Part shown: piece after piece, positions 6,377 through 12,349 of the stretch | Layout: every line of letters begins with the position of its first letter | How positions within the stretch are numbered: the stretch's first letter is position 1 | Source of the DNA: CAZOGW01 sp964579415 | GTDB taxonomy: Bacteria > Actinomycetota > Acidimicrobiia > Spongiisociales > UBA5794 | NCBI GenBank assembly: GCA_964579415.1 | Contig: CAZOGW010000088.1 | Location: 1 to 12,451, forward strand | Reading direction: 5' to 3' | DNA length: 12,451 bases | Notes under the pieces: model-generated | Told to the model about the DNA's origin: nothing | The model's database searches: none | What the model saw: the letters and a program-made list of their open reading frames with translations, nothing else | Translations under genes and position numbers: made by a program

Positions 6377-6898
6377 TTGAGAACCGGACTGTGGACGCTG
6401 GCGGTGGTGGCGTTCGCCGCCGCCATGGTGGCGTGCGGTGACAGCGGCCCCGAGGCACCTGCGGTGGGGGCGGTGGAGATGTACTGCGGAGCCAACTTCT
6501 GCGTCGACTACCCGCAGGACTGGACCGTGGTCGACTCCGCCGATGACTATGTGACCCTGGCACACCCCGCCGACCCGGAGGGCATCGTCGCCACCGTGGG
6601 CCAGACCGGGATGGCGGCGCTTGTCGAGGCCGCCGGGTCGGCCTGGCCGCAGCCGCCGATCGAGGTGGCTCGCAGCTTCTGGGGCCTCATCGACGACGGT
6701 GGCGCCCAACTGGACACCATCGAGGTCCGCAACGACGGTTCGGTCGCCTCGTTCGGGAGCTATGGCGGGGGTCACCTGTGGTACCGGCTAGTGCCTCTCT
6801 CCGGCGACGACGCCATCGCCGTCGAGGTGCGGGCCCCCAACACCACCTGGTCCGCCCACGCCCTGGCCATCACCGACTCGCTGCAACCGCTGGGCTGA
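6377..6898 (+). CDS. Small secreted lipoprotein with PsbP-like 'YPxDW' segment, function unknown
   Basis: This 173-residue predicted lipoprotein has the signal peptide MRTGLWTLAVVAFAAAMVAC with Cys20 as the lipid-attachment site. After a short linker the globular part begins YCGANFCVDYPQDWTVVDS. Its F.VDYP.DW pattern followed by a beta-rich region recalls small PsbP/DUF1795-like exported proteins, but the match is too thin to assign a family. Two Cys (YCGANFC) could form a disulfide outside the cell. I chose TTG at 6377 because GGAGG sits 4-8 bases upstream and it gives a compact signal peptide. A GTG at 6350 would lie only 3 bases after the predicted -10. The gene is divergent from ppk1 and convergent with the TetR gene, so it is probably monocistronic. 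Confidence 0.8.
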   Translation: MRTGLWTLAVVAFAAAMVACGDSGPEAPAVGAVEMYCGANFCVDYPQDWTVVDSADDYVTLAHPADPEGIVATVGQTGMAALVEAAGSAWPQPPIEVARSFWGLIDDGGAQLDTIEVRNDGSVASFGSYGGGHLWYRLVPLSGDDAIAVEVRAPNTTWSAHALAITDSLQPLG

Positions 6899-6901
6899 GG
6901 G

Positions 6902-6926
6902 CGCCGGAGGTCACGTGCCCCCGGCG
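6902..6926. terminator. Stem-loop at convergent lipoprotein/TetR junction
   Basis: CGCCGG (6902-6907) pairs with CCGGCG (6921-6926), and GG at 6909-6910 can pair with CC at 6918-6919 inside it. The stem starts three bases after the lipoprotein stop and runs into the last codons of the TetR gene. No T tract follows. It may be a bidirectional terminator, but such stems are also expected by chance at this GC content. Confidence 0.3.
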
Positions 6927-7423
6927 ACGACCCATTCCAGGCCGGCCCGGGCGTCGACCGTGGCCGCCCCGCGGGCGACGGCATCGAGGGCGCCCCGCCA
7001 GACCGCCGCCAGGCACGCCGCCGCCAGCGGCGTGTCGGCGACCGCGGGAGCCAGCGCCGCCGCGATCGGGTCGGGGCCCGGGTCGGGGGCCGGCTCGGAG
7101 AGGATGCGGGCCACCCCGAAGCGGACGGCGGCATCGAAGGCGACCAGCAGTGCCGCGTTGGCGCCGTGGCGCCCGCTCCCGGCGGCCGCGATGGCGCCCT
7201 CCATCCGCTCGGTCATGCGGCGCTCCATCTCGTCGCGGATCACCCGGTACAGGCCCAGCTTCGAACCGAAATGGTGGTAGATGGCGCCGGTGGTGACCCC
7301 GGCGGAATCGGCCAGGTCGACCACGCCGACCGCTTCGTACCCGAGACTCTCGAACTGGGCGATCCCCACCTCGATGAGCCGGGCGCGGGCCGATCCGGGA
7401 ATGGGGACGGGGTGGTGCGGCAC
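6911..7423 (-). CDS. TetR/AcrR-family transcriptional regulator
   Basis: This is a 170-residue TetR-family regulator, slightly shorter than the usual ~190-200. The N-terminal DNA-binding domain is clear. Helix 1 is RARLIEVGIAQFESLGYEAVGV (13-34), followed by the HTH with LADSAGVTTGAIYHHFGSK (37-55) and LGLYRVI after it. The C-terminal ligand/dimer domain is Ala-rich and not diagnostic. GTG at 7423 is chosen because TATGCT (7435-7430) ends 6 bases upstream. It is divergent from a VOC-fold gene, and a perfect palindrome (ACGGATATCCGT, 7444-7455) lies between the two promoters. It therefore very likely represses itself and the VOC gene. The inducing ligand is unknown. Confidence 0.9.
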   Translation of the reverse strand: MPHHPVPIPGSARARLIEVGIAQFESLGYEAVGVVDLADSAGVTTGAIYHHFGSKLGLYRVIRDEMERRMTERMEGAIAAAGSGRHGANAALLVAFDAAVRFGVARILSEPAPDPGPDPIAAALAPAVADTPLAAACLAAVWRGALDAVARGAATVDARAGLEWVVAGGT

Positions 7424-7429
7424 CGCCTC

Positions 7430-7435
7430 AGCATA
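7430..7435 (-). promoter_or_regulatory. Leaderless promoter of the TetR gene
   Basis: TATGCT on the minus strand lies 6 bases before the GTG start. A possible -35, TTACGG (7457-7452), sits 16 bp upstream inside the palindromic operator, so repressor binding would block this promoter. Confidence 0.55.
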
Positions 7436-7440
7436 ACGGG

Positions 7441-7469
7441 TTGACGGATATCCGTAATATATTTATGCT
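7441..7469 (+). promoter_or_regulatory. Consensus-like leaderless promoter of the VOC gene
   Basis: TTGACG (7441-7446), a 17-bp spacer and TATGCT (7464-7469) form the best housekeeping-sigma promoter in the window. The ATG follows after 7 bases, so the mRNA should be leaderless. The stretch is strikingly AT-rich against its surroundings. Confidence 0.75.
7444..7455. promoter_or_regulatory. Putative TetR operator, perfect 12-bp palindrome
   Basis: ACGGATATCCGT is a perfect inverted repeat. It overlaps the -35 of the VOC promoter by three bases and the candidate -35 of the TetR promoter. Its centre lies about 27 bases from each start codon. Placement between divergent TetR and target genes is the classic autoregulatory layout. 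Confidence 0.7.
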
Positions 7470-7476
7470 CGCCGCC

Positions 7477-7821
7477 ATGAAGATCACATTTCTCTATCAC
7501 CCCGTCAGGGACGTCGAGCGTGCCGTCGCCTTCTACAGGGACGTGCTCGGTTGGGACGAGTCGTGGCGGATGGGCGACGCCACCGCAGCCATGGCCCTTC
7601 CCGGGTCGGAGCTCACCGTCATGCTCGACACCGACGACCCGCAGGACGGAGCTCCCGCCGGCGGCTTCTTCCAGGTCGACGACGTCGACGCCTTCCACGC
7701 CGAGTTGAGCGGGAATGTCGCCTTCGTCGTCGACCCTGTCGATCTACCCCCGATCCGCTACGCAGCCTTCACCGACCCGGACGGGAACCTGCTCCGCATC
7801 TTCCACGAGCTGCCGGAGTAG
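7477..7821 (+). CDS. VOC-superfamily (glyoxalase/bleomycin-resistance fold) protein
   Basis: This 114-residue single-module vicinal-oxygen-chelate protein starts HPVRDVERAVAFYRDVLGW (8-26). It continues with a variable strand region and closes with AAFTDPDGNLLRIFHE. That is the typical HxxVxDxxxAxxFYxxxLG ... FxDPDGNxxxL pattern. The N-terminal His and the C-terminal Glu are candidate metal ligands. Specific chemistry (lyase, dioxygenase, thiol transferase or drug binding) cannot be told. ATG 7477 fits the fold and the promoter. The TTG at 7441 in the same frame is the promoter -35 itself and would add unrelated residues. It is divergent from the TetR gene that probably controls it, and convergent with the VWA gene after 36 bases. 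Confidence 0.88.
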   Translation: MKITFLYHPVRDVERAVAFYRDVLGWDESWRMGDATAAMALPGSELTVMLDTDDPQDGAPAGGFFQVDDVDAFHAELSGNVAFVVDPVDLPPIRYAAFTDPDGNLLRIFHELPE

Positions 7822-7846
7822 GGCGCCGATTGGGGGGACAGCGCCC
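7821..7846. terminator. Stem-loop between convergent VOC and VWA genes
   Basis: GGGCGC (7821-7826) pairs with GCGCCC (7841-7846) around a 14-base loop. It begins at the VOC stop codon and ends 12 bases before the VWA stop. There is no T tract, so function as a terminator is only suggested by position. Confidence 0.3.
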
Positions 7847-7857
7847 CGGCGTGGTCG

Positions 7858-8511
7858 TCACCCTCCTGCCTGCTTGCGCTGGTCGTCGGTGAAGCGGGAG
7901 CGGCGGCGGGCCTCCGGGGCGGGCATCCCCGCGGCCATGGCGTCGCGGTAAGAGGCCATGGAGGCGGACGAGGCGGCGAACGCCTCGGCGGCGGCGTCGG
8001 GGGCATAGGTGATGGAGTGGTCGGCGGCGACACCGATGCGGGCGCCGACCTCGATGGCGTCCTGGTTGGCGCCCATGTAGAGGAACTGCCAGGCGTAGTC
8101 GTCGGTCTGCTGCTCGATGAGCGCCCGGATCTGCGCGTAGGTGAACTCGCGGGAGGCGTTCTCCATCCCGTCGGTCATGATGGCCACGATCACCGTGCCG
8201 GGCCGCTCATCCTCCGGCAGGGCCGCCAGTCGCTGCCCTGCGGTGTTGACCAGGCGTCCTATCGAGTCGAGCAGCGCGGTGCTGCCACGGGGACGCAGAT
8301 CGAGCGGGCCTACCTCGGCGATGGGGATGTCGGCGTAGATCTCCTCGTAGCGGGTGTCGAACTGCGCCAGGGTGACCCGGCAGCGGCCCGCCACCTGGCG
8401 CTGCTCCCCGACGAAGGCGGCGAAGCCGGTGACGGTGGCCTCCTGGATCGCCTGCATCGATCCCGATCGGTCGAGGAGGAAGTAGATGTGGGTGAGGTTG
8501 GTGTCGGTCAT
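7858..8511 (-). CDS. Von Willebrand factor A (VWA) domain protein
   Basis: This 217-residue cytosolic VWA protein has an intact MIDAS metal site. DRSGSM (14-19) supplies the DxSxS motif, RGSTAL supplies the Thr, and MTDGMEN supplies the second Asp. The opening TNLTHIYFLLDRSGSM and FLYMGANQDA are typical of stand-alone bacterial VWA proteins of the YegL/TerY-like type. The C-terminal ~40 residues are Ala- and Arg-rich and lack a fold signature. There is no signal peptide or membrane segment. The ATG overlaps the stop of the upstream 138-residue gene (ATGA at 8508-8511), so the two are translationally coupled and probably act together. VWA domains usually mediate metal-dependent protein binding. 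The partner here is unknown, and the HTH protein is the obvious candidate. Confidence 0.9.
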   Translation of the reverse strand: MTDTNLTHIYFLLDRSGSMQAIQEATVTGFAAFVGEQRQVAGRCRVTLAQFDTRYEEIYADIPIAEVGPLDLRPRGSTALLDSIGRLVNTAGQRLAALPEDERPGTVIVAIMTDGMENASREFTYAQIRALIEQQTDDYAWQFLYMGANQDAIEVGARIGVAADHSITYAPDAAAEAFAASSASMASYRDAMAAGMPAPEARRRSRFTDDQRKQAGG

Positions 8512-8924
8512 GTCTGGTCTCCCTTCCGGGTGTTGCGCCGTGCTCGGAAGCGCAGCGGGGCGGCGGCGAGGGGTGGGGCGGGGGGTTCGGCGCGGTGGCG
8601 CCCCTCCTCGATGTCGTAGCGGGCACGTTCGACGCCGCCGGCGGTCACCCTTCCCGAACCGTCTTCGTAGGCGCCGAGCATGCGGGTCTGCGCCAGGCGG
8701 GGGCCCACCGCGTTCTCCGACAACCCGGCCAGGGCCCCGGCGGAGCGGATGCTGGCGCCGTCGATCACGGTGGCCGCCATGGCCTCGTCGAGGGCGACGG
8801 TCAGGTGTTCCTGGGCGGCGCGCAGGTGGGGGAGGGCATCGGCGGGATGCTCCGGGTCGACGCTGTCGAGCTCGTCACGGGCCGCGGCCAGCGGCACTGC
8901 GATGGGATGGTCGTTCGTGCTCAT
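8508..8924 (-). CDS. Small putative helix-turn-helix protein coupled to VWA gene
   Basis: This is a 138-residue protein without a confident family name. Residues 11-55 are a predicted helical, acidic segment (AAARDELDSVDPEHPADALPH and AQEHLTVALDEAMAATV). Residues 57-80 (ASIRSAGALAGLSENAVGPRL) resemble a sigma/MarR-like HTH in which AGALAGLSENAV is the turn and recognition helix. Residues ~109-138 are a Pro/Ala/Arg-rich basic tail. The start ATG 8924 follows TACGAT by 6 bases (leaderless); longer frames would run through the promoter. It is the first gene of a two-gene operon with the VWA protein (ATGA overlap). A palindrome filling its promoter spacer suggests autoregulation or control by another repressor. 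DNA binding is inferred, not certain. Confidence 0.72.
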   Translation of the reverse strand: MSTNDHPIAVPLAAARDELDSVDPEHPADALPHLRAAQEHLTVALDEAMAATVIDGASIRSAGALAGLSENAVGPRLAQTRMLGAYEDGSGRVTAGGVERARYDIEEGRHRAEPPAPPLAAAPLRFRARRNTRKGDQT

Positions 8925-8930
8925 CGACGC

Positions 8931-8959
8931 ATCGTACCGCAGTAACTGCGGATACGCAA
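8931..8959 (-). promoter_or_regulatory. Leaderless promoter of the HTH-VWA operon
   Basis: On the minus strand, TTGCGT (8959-8954), a 17-bp spacer and TACGAT (8936-8931) precede the ATG at 8924 by 6 bases. This has both hexamers and ideal spacing, one of the better promoters in the window. Confidence 0.65.
8937..8951. promoter_or_regulatory. Putative operator, 15-bp palindrome in promoter spacer
   Basis: CCGCAGT and ACTGCGG are perfect 7-bp inverted arms around a single A. The palindrome lies wholly between the -35 and -10 hexamers of the HTH-VWA promoter and directly abuts the -10. A second, looser inverted repeat, CGCAAGA (8955-8961) with TCTTGCG (8978-8984), lies just upstream and includes the -35. 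Confidence 0.6.
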
Positions 8960-9019
8960 GAAGCGAGCGTCTGCATGTCTTGCGGATGTTGGGAACCATC
9001 GGTACCGGGCTGCGGTCCG

Positions 9020-9025
9020 TAGACT
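9020..9025 (+). promoter_or_regulatory. Putative leaderless -10 hexamer of murA
   Basis: TAGACT is followed by 8 bases and the murA ATG. No Shine-Dalgarno sequence and no clear -35 are visible. The promoter is divergent from that of the HTH-VWA operon. Confidence 0.45.
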
Positions 9026-9033
9026 CACCCACC

Positions 9034-10284
9034 ATGAGTTCGATCCGTATCGTCGGGGGGCGGCCGCTCGCCGGCGAGGTGGCGGTCCTCGGCGCCAAGA
9101 ACGCAGTCCTCAAGCACATGGTCGCCGCCCTGCTGGCACCGGGCCGGCACACGCTGACCAATGTCCCCGGCATCCTCGACGTCGAGATCATGGGCGATGT
9201 GCTCGATCACGTCGGCGCCTCGTGCACCCGGGAGAACGGCACCCTCACCATCGACGTCCCCGCCAAGCCCGTCCCCGAGGCCCCGCTCGAGTTGGTGCGC
9301 AAGATGCGCGCCTCGATCCTCGTCCTCGGCGCCCTGCTCGCCCGCTGCCACGAAGCCCGGGTGGCGCTGCCGGGCGGCGACGACTTCGGCAGCCGGCCGG
9401 TCGACATGCACCTGGACGGGCTCACCTCGATGGGCGCCGAGATTTCCCTGGCCCACGGTGTGCTCGAGGCGCGGGCTCCGGCAGGGCTTCACGGCACCGA
9501 GGTCGACCTGGAGTTCCCCTCGGTGGGGGCCACCGAGAACGTTCTCCTCGCCGCGGTCCTCGCCTCGGGCCGCACCGTGATCCGCAACGCCGCCCGCGAG
9601 CCGGAGCTTGCCGACCTGGCCCACTTCCTCAACGCCATGGGCGCCAAGATCGCCGGCGCAGGCACCTCGACCATCGAGATCGTCGGCGTCACCGAACTGC
9701 AGCCGGTGCGCCACCGTGTCGTGCCCGACCGCCTCGAGGCGGGGACCTACGCCCTTGCCGCCGCCATGACCGGTGGCGACGTCCGCATCCTCGACTGCGT
9801 CCCCGACCACCTCCGCATGGAGCTGCGCAAGATGGCCGACTCCGGGTGCGAGATCGAGACCGGCCTCGACTGGATCAGGGTGGTGGGCCCGGCCCGCCCC
9901 GGTGCCGTCGACTTCGCCACGCTTCCCTACCCGGGCTTCCATACCGACATGCACCCGCAGATGGTGGCCTACCTGTCCCGGTCGGAAGGTACCTCGCTCA
10001 TCACCGAGAACGTCTACGACGCCCGCTTCCGGTACATCGGGGAGCTGAACCGGATGGGCGCCGACATCCAGACCGACGGCCAACACGTCATCATCCGCGG
10101 CGTCGCGGAGTTGAGCGGCTGCGAGGTCGACGGGACCGACATCCGCGCCGGCGCCGCCCTCGCCATCGCCGGCCTCGCCGCCACCGGCGAGACGGTGATC
10201 ACCAACGCCGAGCACATCGACCGCGGCTACCACGGCTTCGTCCCGAAGCTGGCGGCCCTGGGAGCCGCGATAGACCGGGACTGA
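9034..10284 (+). CDS. murA: UDP-N-acetylglucosamine 1-carboxyvinyltransferase (MurA), Asp-type active site
   Basis: This cytosolic enzyme transfers enolpyruvate from PEP to UDP-GlcNAc, the first committed step of peptidoglycan synthesis. At 416 residues it is full length (E. coli ~419). Landmarks are GAKNAVLKHMVAALLA with Lys22, MRASILVLGALLAR (91-104), RPVDMHLDGL, AGTYALAAAMTGGDV, and the C-terminal PYPGFHTDMHPQ, RFRYIGELNRMGADI and GETVITNAEHIDRGY. The active-site loop reads PGGDDFGSRP, so Asp116 replaces the Cys115 of E. coli. The same Cys-to-Asp change in mycobacteria makes MurA fosfomycin-insensitive. ATG 9034 is preceded by TAGACT after 8 bases, and upstream in-frame codons belong to the divergent gene's antisense. 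The vapBC pair follows after 30 bases with its own promoter, so murA is probably transcribed alone. Confidence 0.97.
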   Translation: MSSIRIVGGRPLAGEVAVLGAKNAVLKHMVAALLAPGRHTLTNVPGILDVEIMGDVLDHVGASCTRENGTLTIDVPAKPVPEAPLELVRKMRASILVLGALLARCHEARVALPGGDDFGSRPVDMHLDGLTSMGAEISLAHGVLEARAPAGLHGTEVDLEFPSVGATENVLLAAVLASGRTVIRNAAREPELADLAHFLNAMGAKIAGAGTSTIEIVGVTELQPVRHRVVPDRLEAGTYALAAAMTGGDVRILDCVPDHLRMELRKMADSGCEIETGLDWIRVVGPARPGAVDFATLPYPGFHTDMHPQMVAYLSRSEGTSLITENVYDARFRYIGELNRMGADIQTDGQHVIIRGVAELSGCEVDGTDIRAGAALAIAGLAATGETVITNAEHIDRGYHGFVPKLAALGAAIDRD

Positions 10285-10308
10285 CGGCGACACACAATGG
10301 CGTATCGT
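10281..10308 (+). promoter_or_regulatory. Leaderless promoter of the toxin-antitoxin pair
   Basis: CTGACG (10281-10286), a 16-bp spacer and TATCGT (10303-10308) precede the ATG at 10315 by 6 bases. The -35 overlaps the murA stop codon. It gives vapBC its own promoter and fixes the antitoxin start at 10315 rather than 10297. Confidence 0.55.
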
Positions 10309-10314
10309 GACTCC

Positions 10315-10575
10315 ATGGGCAGGACGCAGATCTATCTCGGGGCGCAGGAGTTGGCGATGCTGGGCGACGCCGCCCGAACCACCGGCGCCTCCCGTTCGGA
10401 ACTCATCCGTCGTGCCGTCCAGCGGGTGTACGGCGACACGCCGGAGGCGGAGAAGCTCAAGGCCCTCGAGGCGAGCGCCGGCTCGTGGAGCGGGCGGGAC
10501 TTCACCGGCGCCGAGTACGTCGACGCCATCAGGGGTGACCTCGACGAACGACTGCGTCGTATCGGCCTCGGATGA
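10315..10575 (+). CDS. vapB: Ribbon-helix-helix antitoxin (VapB/RelB-like)
   Basis: This 86-residue antitoxin should bind both its own promoter and the PIN toxin encoded next. The N-terminal ~40 residues form a ribbon-helix-helix. The DNA-contacting strand is GRTQIYLGAQELAML, followed by helices over GDAARTTGASRSELIRRAVQ. The C-terminal half (EASAGSWSGRDFTGAEYVDAIR) is the likely toxin-neutralising segment. The GSWSGRDFTGAEYV pattern is common in actinobacterial VapB partners. An ATG at 10297 in the same frame would overlap the -10 (TATCGT), so ATG 10315 with leaderless spacing is preferred. The stop overlaps the toxin start (ATGA at 10572-10575), the usual coupling in such operons. The symbol is by family; orthology to a named VapB is not implied. 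Confidence 0.85.
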   Translation: MGRTQIYLGAQELAMLGDAARTTGASRSELIRRAVQRVYGDTPEAEKLKALEASAGSWSGRDFTGAEYVDAIRGDLDERLRRIGLG

Positions 10576-10949
10576 AGTTGATCGATACCACGGTCGCCGT
10601 CGACCACCTACGGGGCCACCAACCCGCCGTGGACCTCCTCAAGCGCCTCGTCACCGAGGAGGGCGGGCCGGTTGCCAGCGAGGTCGTACGTTTCGAGCTT
10701 CTCGCCGGAGTGCGGGACGGCGAGATGGCCGAGCTCGAGCGGTTCTTCGCCGCCGTCACCTGGGTACCCGTCGACGAGGCGGTCGCCAGGGCTGCCGGGG
10801 CGTTGACGAGGCGCTACCACAAGGCATACATCGGCATCGACGACGCCGACTACATGATCGCGGCGACTGCCCTCTTCCTCGACGTCGAGCTTCTGACGAC
10901 CAACGTCCACCACTTCCCCATGATCGATGCGCTCACCCCCGCCTACTGA
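10572..10949 (+). CDS. vapC: PIN-domain ribonuclease toxin (VapC-like)
   Basis: This 125-residue PIN-domain toxin is expected to be a Mg2+-dependent endoribonuclease cutting tRNA or rRNA when released from its antitoxin. The acidic active site is complete. Asp5 lies in KLIDTTV, Glu42 in EVVRFELLAG, and Asp90/Asp93 in IDDADYMIAATAL. TTNVHHFPMI near the end holds the conserved Thr/Asn position. Length matches typical VapC (~125-135). Its ATG is embedded in the antitoxin stop (ATGA). All catalytic positions are present, so the toxin looks intact. The specific RNA target cannot be predicted. The gene ends 54 bases before the Nfu gene, which has its own promoter-like sequence. Confidence 0.92.
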   Translation: MKLIDTTVAVDHLRGHQPAVDLLKRLVTEEGGPVASEVVRFELLAGVRDGEMAELERFFAAVTWVPVDEAVARAAGALTRRYHKAYIGIDDADYMIAATALFLDVELLTTNVHHFPMIDALTPAY

Positions 10950-10988
10950 GCAGACTGCGCCACTGACCGCCGGCACCCCGATATCCCC

Positions 10989-10994
10989 TATCCT
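10989..10994 (+). promoter_or_regulatory. Putative -10 hexamer of the Nfu gene
   Basis: TATCCT lies 9 bases before the ATG at 11004. It supports either a near-leaderless start at 11004 or a ~60-base leader to ATG 11061/11067. The -35 is not clear. Confidence 0.4.
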
Positions 10995-11003
10995 GATAGT
11001 GGA

Positions 11004-11372
11004 ATGGCGGGGACGCCCGCGGCGTTGCAGGGCCAGGACCACGAGGCCGACAGGACGAGGATGTCGATGACCGATCAGCACGTACACAGCTCCGTGATCA
11101 CGGTGGGGTCGCCCACCGCGACCGACGATGCCGTGGACGGCGACAGCTCCATCGACCAGGTGATCCTCGAAGAGACGCTCGAGTACATCCGCCCCGCCCT
11201 CCAATCCGACGGTGGCGACCTCATCCTTCTCGGCACCAACGGCGGCAAGGTCACCCTGCAACTCGTCGGCGCCTGCGGCGGCTGTCCCATGTCGACCATG
11301 ACTCTCACCGCCGGCATCGAGCGCATCCTGCGTGACCGGGTTCCCGGCGTCGAGGAAGTCATCGCGGTCTGA
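11004..11372 (+). CDS. Nfu/NifU C-terminal-like iron-sulfur scaffold protein
   Basis: This small Fe-S cluster carrier of the NifU C-terminal (Nfu) family delivers clusters to apo-proteins in the cytosol. The conserved domain runs from about residue 51 to the end. It has DQVILEETLEYIRPALQSDG, then GGDLILLG, and the cluster-binding CGGC at 91-94 within GACGGCPMSTMTL, followed by GIERILRDRVPGVEEVIAV. Both Cys are present. The first ~48 residues are variable and low in structure, so the start is uncertain. ATG 11004 fits the -10 at 10989, while ATG 11067 (MTDQHVH) has GAGG 6 bases upstream and would shorten the protein to 101 residues. meaB follows after 20 bases but appears to have its own -10. 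Single-domain Nfu proteins are widespread in actinobacteria. Confidence 0.9.
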   Translation: MAGTPAALQGQDHEADRTRMSMTDQHVHSSVITVGSPTATDDAVDGDSSIDQVILEETLEYIRPALQSDGGDLILLGTNGGKVTLQLVGACGGCPMSTMTLTAGIERILRDRVPGVEEVIAV

Positions 11373-11380
11373 AGCCCCGG

Positions 11381-11386
11381 TAACCT
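11381..11386 (+). promoter_or_regulatory. Putative leaderless -10 hexamer of meaB
   Basis: TAACCT is followed by 6 bases and the meaB ATG. With no Shine-Dalgarno sequence in the 20-base gap, a separate leaderless transcript is likely in addition to any read-through from the Nfu gene. Confidence 0.45.
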
Positions 11387-11392
11387 CGCCGG

Positions 11393-12349
11393 ATGTCCCG
11401 CAGGTACGACATTCCCCAATTGATCGCTGCGGCGCGTGGCGGTGACCGGCGCAGCCTGGCCCGGCTCATCACACTGGTGGAGACCGCGGGCGACGCCGGC
11501 GACGCCACCCTGGCCGCCGTCTACCCCACGTCCGGGCAGGCCTGGACCGTGGGGCTCACCGGCGCTCCCGGTTCCGGCAAGTCCACCCTCACCAACGAGC
11601 TGATCACCCGCTTCCGTGCAGGAGGGAACCCGGTGGCGGTGGTGGCCGTCGACCCTTCCAGCCCCTTCTCCGGCGGTGCGATCCTCGGCGACCGGGTGCG
11701 CATGCAGGACCACATCGACGACGACCAGGTCTACATCCGCTCCCTGGCCACCCGGGGCCACCTCGGCGGCATCTCCGAGGCCACGCCGCGGGTCGTCTCC
11801 TTCCTCGACGGGATGGGATTCCCCGAGGTGCTGGTGGAAACCGTCGGGGTGGGGCAGTCCGAGGTCGACATCGCCGCCGCCACCGACACCACGCTGGTGG
11901 TGGTCAACCCCGGTTGGGGCGACAGCATCCAGGCGGCCAAGGCCGGCCTCCTCGAGATCGGGGACGTCTTCGTGGTGAACAAGGCGGACCGCCCGGACGT
12001 GGATCGCACCGTGAAGGACCTTCAGCAGATGCTGGAGCTGGGCGGCACCCCGAGTTGGTGGCCGCCCATCGTCCGCACCGTCGCCTCCACCGGTGCCGGT
12101 GCCGACGACGTGTGGCAGGCGATCCAGGACCATCGCACCCATCTGGTGGAGACCGGCGCGGTGGCCGGGTTGCGCCGTCGCCGCCTCGCCGCCGAAGTCC
12201 GCACCGCGGTCGCCTCCGACCTGAGGCGCCGTGTCCGGGCCACCCTGGCGGACGAGGAGTGGGACCGCCTCATCGACGACGTGGCGGCCCGCCGCCTCGA
12301 TCCGTGGACCGCCGCCCGCACCGTCACCTCCCGTCTCGACGGCCGTTGA
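11393..12349 (+). CDS. meaB: Methylmalonyl-CoA mutase-associated GTPase MeaB (ArgK family)
   Basis: This G3E-type P-loop GTPase chaperones B12-dependent methylmalonyl-CoA mutase, gating cofactor loading and protecting it from inactivation. The 318-residue protein has the normal family length. Walker A is GLTGAPGSGKSTL (54-66). It is followed by VVAVDPSSPFSGGAILGDRVRM, the switch region with VETVGVGQSEVDIA, and the base-specificity NKAD. The C-terminal ~60 residues (ARRLDPWTAARTV and the preceding helices) are the dimerisation arm. The family was once called ArgK for a supposed transport role. The start ATG follows TAACCT by 6 bases. No mutase subunit lies inside the window. The gene beginning at 12429 could be functionally linked but is too short here to identify. 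Confidence 0.95.
   Translation: MSRRYDIPQLIAAARGGDRRSLARLITLVETAGDAGDATLAAVYPTSGQAWTVGLTGAPGSGKSTLTNELITRFRAGGNPVAVVAVDPSSPFSGGAILGDRVRMQDHIDDDQVYIRSLATRGHLGGISEATPRVVSFLDGMGFPEVLVETVGVGQSEVDIAAATDTTLVVVNPGWGDSIQAAKAGLLEIGDVFVVNKADRPDVDRTVKDLQQMLELGGTPSWWPPIVRTVASTGAGADDVWQAIQDHRTHLVETGAVAGLRRRRLAAEVRTAVASDLRRRVRATLADEEWDRLIDDVAARRLDPWTAARTVTSRLDGR

Noticed and set aside
7441..7476. TTG at 7441 as start of the VOC protein
   Set aside because: The codon is the -35 element TTGACG, and the added residues are encoded by the operator and promoter.
9025..10293. Open frame of ~420 codons antisense to murA
   Set aside because: It mirrors murA codons in the complementary phase and shows no recognisable motif.
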